10,596 nt of DNA from Actinomycetota bacterium (GTDB lineage Bacteria > Actinomycetota > Geothermincolia > Fen-727 > JAQURN01). The stretch covers positions 1 through 10,596 of the forward strand of contig JAQURN010000035.1 of NCBI GenBank assembly GCA_028715585.1, given 5' to 3'. The notes beneath the pieces were generated by a model that saw only the letters and a list, made by a program, of their open reading frames with translations, was not told the origin of the DNA and ran no database searches. Both the position numbers and the translations under genes were made by a program. Shown piece by piece: positions 6,833 through 10,596 of this stretch; the first letter of the stretch is position 1; every line of letters starts with the position of its first letter.

Positions 6833-8142
6833 CGCTGCCCTTCGTAAGCCTCTGTTGATTCGACCCTTATAACGCTCGGGATGTCCTTGACGACATCAAG
6901 CCCAAGAAGTTCACTTCTGGCAGCCTGGAAATTCTTCTCCACCACCTCGTGTGTTATTAAGACAATCTCGGCTTCCCCTCCAAGACCCTTTTGCACCACA
7001 CTCTCCAGGCTTACCTTGTTTTCTCCAAAAACCTTGGCGATTTTCGCAAGCACTCCAGGGCGATCAATCACTTCTAGCACCATGTAAAACTTGGTGGTAA
7101 GCTCATCAACCGACTTCACCCGGCAAGGATTCGACCAGTAGGGACGCCTGAATACCGATGGGTCTTTTATGTTGCGCGATATTTTAACCACATCCCCCAG
7201 TATAGCGGTAGCGGTGGGAAGTGAGCCTGCTCCCTCCCCGTAGAACATGAGCTCGCCTACAGATTCACCCACCACGAATATAGCATTGAAATTGCCAGAA
7301 ACAGCCGCGAGTGGATGGTCGAGAGGAATCATCGTGGGGTGAACTCTTGCCGATATCTCTTCGCCATCCCTCTCGGCTATCGCAAGCAGTTTTGTCGCAT
7401 ACCCCATTTCAGCGGCATTAGCCAAGTCCGCCGGCCTTATAAAATTTATCCCCTCCCGATAAACCTGCTCCCCGCTCATCCCCACCTGAAAGGCTACCGA
7501 GCAGAGTATCGCCAGCTTGCTTGCGGCATCGGACCCCTCGATGTCTGCCTGGGGATTTGCCTCCGCGTAGCCAAGTTTTTGTGCCTCGTGAAGCGCGGAA
7601 TGGAAATCACTGCCACTGGAGCTCATGTTGCTCAGCACATAGTTGGTGGTTCCGTTCACTATGCCCATGATTTTCTTGATTCTATCTCCCCCCATCGAAC
7701 TCTCGAGGGGACATATAATAGGAATCCCGCCACCCACACTCGCTTCGAACATCACTATCGAGTCATTCTCCGCCGCCGCTTCCATAATCTCTTGTCCATG
7801 TCTGGCAAGAAGTTCCTTGTTCGCGGTAATAAGGTGTTTCCCGCTTTTCAGTGCTTTGAGACAAAAGGTACGCGCAGGTTCAATCCCACCCATGACCTCG
7901 ATGAAGACGTCGATTTTTTCGTCCGAGAGGATTTCCTCCGAGTTAGTCGAGAGGAACTTCTTGTCCACCGGAAAAGGCCTGGGCTCATCGGGGTCTTTGA
8001 CCAATATGCGGGATATCCCCACAGGCATACCGCAAGCTCTTTCCAGCTCTTTTTTGTTTTTTTTCACCAGGTGATAGACCCCAGAGCCTATCGTTCCACA
8101 TCCCAGCAAGCCAACGTTCAAGAATCTATCCGGCGACGACAT
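6829..8142 (-). CDS. hom: Homoserine dehydrogenase with C-terminal ACT domain
   Basis: Reduces L-aspartate-4-semialdehyde to L-homoserine with NAD(P)H, at the branch to threonine and methionine. Residues about 8-140 form the Rossmann domain with GLLGCGTIGSG (11-21). ANKELLARHG follows, then the dimerization/catalytic domain with VNGTTNYVLS and EANPQADIEGSDAASKLAIL, which holds the conserved Asp and Lys residues of the active site. Residues about 355-437 are an ACT domain (VLEVIDRPGVLAKIAKVFG), the usual site of feedback inhibition by threonine. Length, 437 residues, is typical of the Gram-positive-type enzyme. The ATG at 8142 has GAGGTG about 5 nt upstream. It is the first gene of the hom-thrC-kinase cluster and diverges from the HPS-RraA gene. 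Confidence 0.96.
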   Translation of the reverse strand: MSSPDRFLNVGLLGCGTIGSGVYHLVKKNKKELERACGMPVGISRILVKDPDEPRPFPVDKKFLSTNSEEILSDEKIDVFIEVMGGIEPARTFCLKALKSGKHLITANKELLARHGQEIMEAAAENDSIVMFEASVGGGIPIICPLESSMGGDRIKKIMGIVNGTTNYVLSNMSSSGSDFHSALHEAQKLGYAEANPQADIEGSDAASKLAILCSVAFQVGMSGEQVYREGINFIRPADLANAAEMGYATKLLAIAERDGEEISARVHPTMIPLDHPLAAVSGNFNAIFVVGESVGELMFYGEGAGSLPTATAILGDVVKISRNIKDPSVFRRPYWSNPCRVKSVDELTTKFYMVLEVIDRPGVLAKIAKVFGENKVSLESVVQKGLGGEAEIVLITHEVVEKNFQAARSELLGLDVVKDIPSVIRVESTEAYEGQR

Positions 8143-8282
8143 GATGACACCTCATCTCGTAGAGCAAATTTCGCACAGGATGCCAAAAAGGTTATCACAC
8201 CAGGTAGCACGAGTCGATTGTGAATGCACCCTCGCGGAAACTCAACGTATCAACCTGCCAAAAGGGAGATAGGCACTCGCTG

Positions 8283-8291
8283 TGCTATACT
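8283..8291 (+). promoter_or_regulatory. Extended -10 promoter for the HPS-RraA gene
   Basis: TGCTATACT contains the TGn extension and a 5/6 match to TATAAT. No clear -35 is found 16-18 bp upstream, which is acceptable for an extended -10 promoter. Transcription would begin near 8298, giving a 5' leader of about 87 nt before the start at 8385. Confidence 0.5.
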
Positions 8292-8307
8292 ATGTTGGAT
8301 TTTCTAA

Positions 8308-8354
8308 ACGGGGAGTCGAAAGAGCCTTCAGCTCTTCGCCGTCAATGTCCCCGT
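8308..8354 (+). promoter_or_regulatory. Structured 5' leader: two nested inverted repeats
   Basis: ACGGGGA (8308-8314) pairs perfectly with TCCCCGT (8348-8354). Nested inside, AAGAGC (8320-8325) pairs with GCTCTT (8331-8336) across loop CTTCA. The fold would form about 10 nt after the predicted transcription start and end about 21 nt before the ribosome-binding site. No U run follows, so it is not a terminator. It matches no riboswitch class I can recall, and it may be a regulatory or mRNA-stabilising element. Confidence 0.4.
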
Positions 8355-8384
8355 GGTTCCTTAAAGGATAAAACTGGAGTCATC

Positions 8385-9674
8385 ATGGAGCCGATTCTTC
8401 AAGTTGCGCTTGATTTCGTGGACCTCGAGAGGGCAATCGAAGTCGCAAGGGAAGCTCTCGAGGGTGGGGTTGACTGGATAGAAGTCGGTACCCCCTTGAT
8501 AAAAAGCGAGGGCTTGAACGCCGTTCGCGCGATTAGAGGACAATTTCCAAACAGAAAGATAATTGCGGATATGAAAACGATAGACGCAGGAAGAGTCGAG
8601 GTCGAATGTGCCGCCAAGGCAGGAGCGAACATCATCGACGTTTTGGGAACCGCCTCAGACGCCACAATCTCGGAATGCGTTGACGCCGCCCGCAACTACG
8701 GGGCTGAAATTGTAGTGGACATGATAGAGGTGAAAGATCCAGTAAAGCGCGCTGTTGCCGCCGAGAAAGCTGGAGCCAACTATATAGCGGTACACACCGC
8801 TATTGATGTCCAGATGAGGGGCGGAGATCCCTTTAGCGTGCTTGAAGAGGTGTGCAAAAATGTCCAGATACCAGTCGCCTGCGCGGGGGGCATAAACTCC
8901 GAGACCGCGGCTCTCGCGGTATCTCACGGCGCGTCCATCGTCATCGTAGGCGGGGCGATAATCAAATCTTCGGACGCCAGAGAAGCGGCAAGGGAGATAA
9001 AAAGCTCCATGCTCACGGGGAAACCAAAGTCCACTACTCTCTACAAGAGGGTAGATGAATCGAACATTCGCGATGTCTTGCGGATGGTGTCCACCGCCAA
9101 CATATCCGACGCGATGCACAGGACCGGTGACCTTCCCGGCATCAGGCCGCTAATCCTGGGGGTAAAGATGGTCGGACCAGTGGTAACCGTAAGGACGTAT
9201 CCCGGCGACTGGGCAAAACCTGTCGAGGCGATAGATATCGCAAAAGAGGGGGATGTAATCGTCATAGACGCTGGTGGGTGCGGACCAGCCATGTGGGGGG
9301 AGTTAGCCACCCACTCCGCCAAACAGAGAGGAGTAGCAGGTCTGGTGGCAGACGGAGGGGTAAGAGACACGCCCGAGATAAGGGAAACTTCCTTCCCCGT
9401 CTTCAGCTCCCTGGTAATGCCCACTGCCGGAGAGCCAAAGGGCTTTGGCGAGATAAACATTCCCATCAAGATAGGTGGGGTGAGAATCCATCCCGGCGAC
9501 TGGGCAGTCGGCGACGACGATGGCGTGGTGATAATACCAAAGGCAAGGGCGGCGGAGTTCGCGAATCGCGCGATGGATGTCCTGGAGAAGGAAAACCGCC
9601 TTCGCACGGAGATATTGCGGGGAAGCACCCTCAGCCAGGTGGCTTACCTCGAAAAATGGGAAAAGAAAAAGTGA
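8385..9674 (+). CDS. Bifunctional 3-hexulose-6-phosphate synthase / RraA-like fusion
   Basis: The 429-residue protein joins two domains. Residues 1-210 are 3-hexulose-6-phosphate synthase, a TIM barrel of the OMP decarboxylase superfamily. It interconverts ribulose-5-phosphate plus formaldehyde with D-arabino-3-hexulose-6-phosphate. LQVALDF (5-11), catalytic ADMKTIDAG (61-69; D62, K64, D67), AVHTAID and CAGGI (167-171) are visible. Residues about 218-429 are RraA-like, with GGCGPAMWGELATHSAKQRG (297-316), ADGGVRD (322-328) and GDDDGVVIIP (376-385). Relatives of this domain are RNase E regulators or class II pyruvate aldolases; its role in the fusion is unknown. The same fusion is known in archaea and some bacteria. 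The ATG at 8385 was chosen because homology begins there and GGAG lies 5 nt upstream; the frame opens further upstream but that part lacks family features. No partner isomerase is in the window. Confidence 0.9.
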   Translation: MEPILQVALDFVDLERAIEVAREALEGGVDWIEVGTPLIKSEGLNAVRAIRGQFPNRKIIADMKTIDAGRVEVECAAKAGANIIDVLGTASDATISECVDAARNYGAEIVVDMIEVKDPVKRAVAAEKAGANYIAVHTAIDVQMRGGDPFSVLEEVCKNVQIPVACAGGINSETAALAVSHGASIVIVGGAIIKSSDAREAAREIKSSMLTGKPKSTTLYKRVDESNIRDVLRMVSTANISDAMHRTGDLPGIRPLILGVKMVGPVVTVRTYPGDWAKPVEAIDIAKEGDVIVIDAGGCGPAMWGELATHSAKQRGVAGLVADGGVRDTPEIRETSFPVFSSLVMPTAGEPKGFGEINIPIKIGGVRIHPGDWAVGDDDGVVIIPKARAAEFANRAMDVLEKENRLRTEILRGSTLSQVAYLEKWEKKK

Positions 9675-9680
9675 AAACCG

Positions 9681-9686
9681 AAAGGG
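9681..9686 (+). promoter_or_regulatory. Shine-Dalgarno deciding the TTG start of the metalloprotease
   Basis: AAAGGG lies 7 nt before TTG at 9694. No in-frame ATG or GTG occurs close by; the ATG at 9716 is in another frame, and the next in-frame ATG (9793) would remove about 33 residues. Confidence 0.6.
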
Positions 9687-9693
9687 CAATACT

Positions 9694-10596
9694 TTGGCGT
9701 ATCAAGATAGGAAAGATGTAGAAAGGCCTTCTACCCTCGCGGGTCTTCTCTTCGAGGCAGCCGACTCCATCGCAAAAAAGATATCAGACTTTATGCCGTT
9801 GGGACGAGGAATACGAGATGCTTTTTCTTCCAAGGAAGAGGGGCTGGTATTATGGAATGAAGTTCGCAAAATCGCGCTGGGCGTATTGAACCTTCAGCAA
9901 GAAAAGCCGGGGGTTATACAAGATGAAGTGGTGAAGCAATACCAGGAATGCTTAAGCGACTCAAAGGTGGCAGTGGAAAAATACACCGGGCTAACGGCAG
10001 AAGGTTCGCCTGACAAAGTGATGGTTTTCGACCAAGCTGACTGGATAGACGCGAACATCGATACTTTTCGCTTCATATTCGACGAAATCTCCTCAAAATA
10101 CGTCGAGTTCCTTGCTGAAGCACAAGGTAAAAAGGAGGACGGCACACCCAAAGGGGCACACAGAATGGCAAGAACCATCCTGACCATCCAGGTCGGAACG
10201 ATGATGGGATACCTCTCGAGGAACGTGCTTGGGCAATACGACCTTTCACTTCCAGGACCCCAAACGGAAGGAAAACTCTACGTTGTGGAACCAAACGTGG
10301 AAAGAATAACCAGGGAACTAGGCCTGATTCCCCAAGAATTCAGGCACTGGATCGTACTTCACGAGGCAACCCATTCCTTCGAGTTTCAAAGTAGTAAGTG
10401 GCTCCGCGATTACCTCTCCTCCTCCATGAAGAAATACCTCGACGAAATAGACTGGGCAATCCTTTCTCATCCCAATCTCAAGGAAAGAGCAAAGAAAGTC
10501 GGGCTGAGAAATACAGATGAGGCAATTGGCGGCAGCCTCATCTCTCTCGTCCTCTCGGAGAAGCAAAGCCAAATCTTGGGTAGGCTTCAAGCGGTA
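9694..10596 (+). CDS. Zinc-dependent metalloprotease, DUF2342 / F420-associated family (3' end missing)
   Basis: An open frame of 301 codons that reaches the right edge without a stop. It reads LAYQDRKDVERPSTLAGLLF at the start. The diagnostic part is HWIVLHEATHSFEF, a zincin HExxH (H223, E224, H227 counted from the TTG). An upstream VFDQADWIDANIDTF segment resembles the DW(V/I)xxN block of DUF2342 proteins. That family is found mostly in Actinomycetota and Chloroflexota and is often annotated as coenzyme F420 biosynthesis-associated; no substrate is established. The third metal ligand cannot be assigned. The protein lacks a signal peptide, so it is probably cytoplasmic. It starts 19 nt after the HPS-RraA stop and probably shares its transcript. 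The start is TTG at 9694, based on the AAAGGG site. Confidence 0.8.
   Translation, partial: MAYQDRKDVERPSTLAGLLFEAADSIAKKISDFMPLGRGIRDAFSSKEEGLVLWNEVRKIALGVLNLQQEKPGVIQDEVVKQYQECLSDSKVAVEKYTGLTAEGSPDKVMVFDQADWIDANIDTFRFIFDEISSKYVEFLAEAQGKKEDGTPKGAHRMARTILTIQVGTMMGYLSRNVLGQYDLSLPGPQTEGKLYVVEPNVERITRELGLIPQEFRHWIVLHEATHSFEFQSSKWLRDYLSSSMKKYLDEIDWAILSHPNLKERAKKVGLRNTDEAIGGSLISLVLSEKQSQILGRLQAV

Larger units (their letters stand above)
8143..8384. promoter_or_regulatory. Divergent intergenic region between hom and the HPS-RraA gene
   Basis: This 242-bp stretch holds control signals for both directions. On the plus strand it has the extended -10 at 8283-8291 and the structured leader at 8308-8354, described separately. 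On the minus strand the best hom -10 candidate is GATAAC, preceded by TGT (8191-8199), which would give a leader of about 40 nt. No good -35 accompanies it, so this is weak. I see no T-box specifier or anti-terminator signature and no recognised riboswitch consensus. The open frame extending upstream of 8385 on the plus strand is not supported by homology. Confidence 0.5.

Noticed and set aside
7315..8223. A 302-codon open frame on the plus strand
   Set aside because: It is antisense to hom, which is clearly the real gene. The translation is rich in His, Arg and Phe and shows no domain.
8220..8384. N-terminal extension of 55 codons on the HPS-RraA gene, or a start at ATG 8292
   Set aside because: The extension has no family features and covers the promoter and leader. 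ATG 8292 directly abuts the -10 element. ATG 8385 has GGAG at the right distance, and homology starts there.
8143..8384. T-box or threonine attenuator in front of hom
   Set aside because: I found no T-box-like conserved sequence, no terminator with a U run, and no threonine-rich leader peptide on the minus strand.

Overview
The window looks like a bacterial chromosome of roughly 50% GC. Genes are tightly packed and mostly preceded by Shine-Dalgarno sequences. Several starts are probably TTG. The DUF2342-type zinc metalloprotease at the right edge is a family known mainly from Actinomycetota and Chloroflexota. The pair of genes for cyclic 2,3-diphosphoglycerate (cDPG) synthesis is best known from thermophilic methanogens. 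Together these suggest a deep-branching, possibly thermophilic, Actinomycetota-like lineage. That placement is inference; no rRNA or tRNA gene is present to confirm it.

Layout, minus strand, read from about 8142 down to 1. First comes a threonine cluster: hom (homoserine dehydrogenase with ACT domain), thrC (ATGA overlap) and an archaeal-type phosphoglycerate-mutase-like gene 3 nt further on, closed by an intrinsic terminator at 4467-4501. No GHMP-type thrB is present, so the mutase-like protein is a good candidate for the missing homoserine kinase. A second cluster follows: sppA (membrane signal peptide peptidase), a class III metallophosphoesterase, cpgS (cyclic 2,3-diphosphoglycerate synthetase, overlapping the phosphoesterase) and 2-phosphoglycerate kinase with an ATP-cone. 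After a small inverted repeat comes the 5' end of a TalC/fructose-6-phosphate-aldolase-type transaldolase that runs off the left edge. The two central enzymes convert 2-phosphoglycerate to 2,3-diphosphoglycerate and then to cDPG, a compatible solute and phosphate store.

Layout, plus strand, from about 8283 to the right edge. A divergent intergenic region of 242 bp carries an extended -10 promoter and a leader with two nested inverted repeats. These precede a fused 3-hexulose-6-phosphate synthase / RraA-like gene. A TTG-started zinc metalloprotease gene (HExxH) follows after 19 nt and is cut by the window edge.

Overall the window is central metabolism: threonine synthesis, phosphoglycerate/cDPG metabolism, and sugar-phosphate (ribulose monophosphate / transaldolase) chemistry, plus two proteases. 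I see no mobile elements, CRISPR arrays, tRNAs or rRNAs. The items most worth a second look are the cDPG module with its overlapping phosphoesterase, the structured leader before the HPS-RraA gene, and the alternative homoserine kinase.
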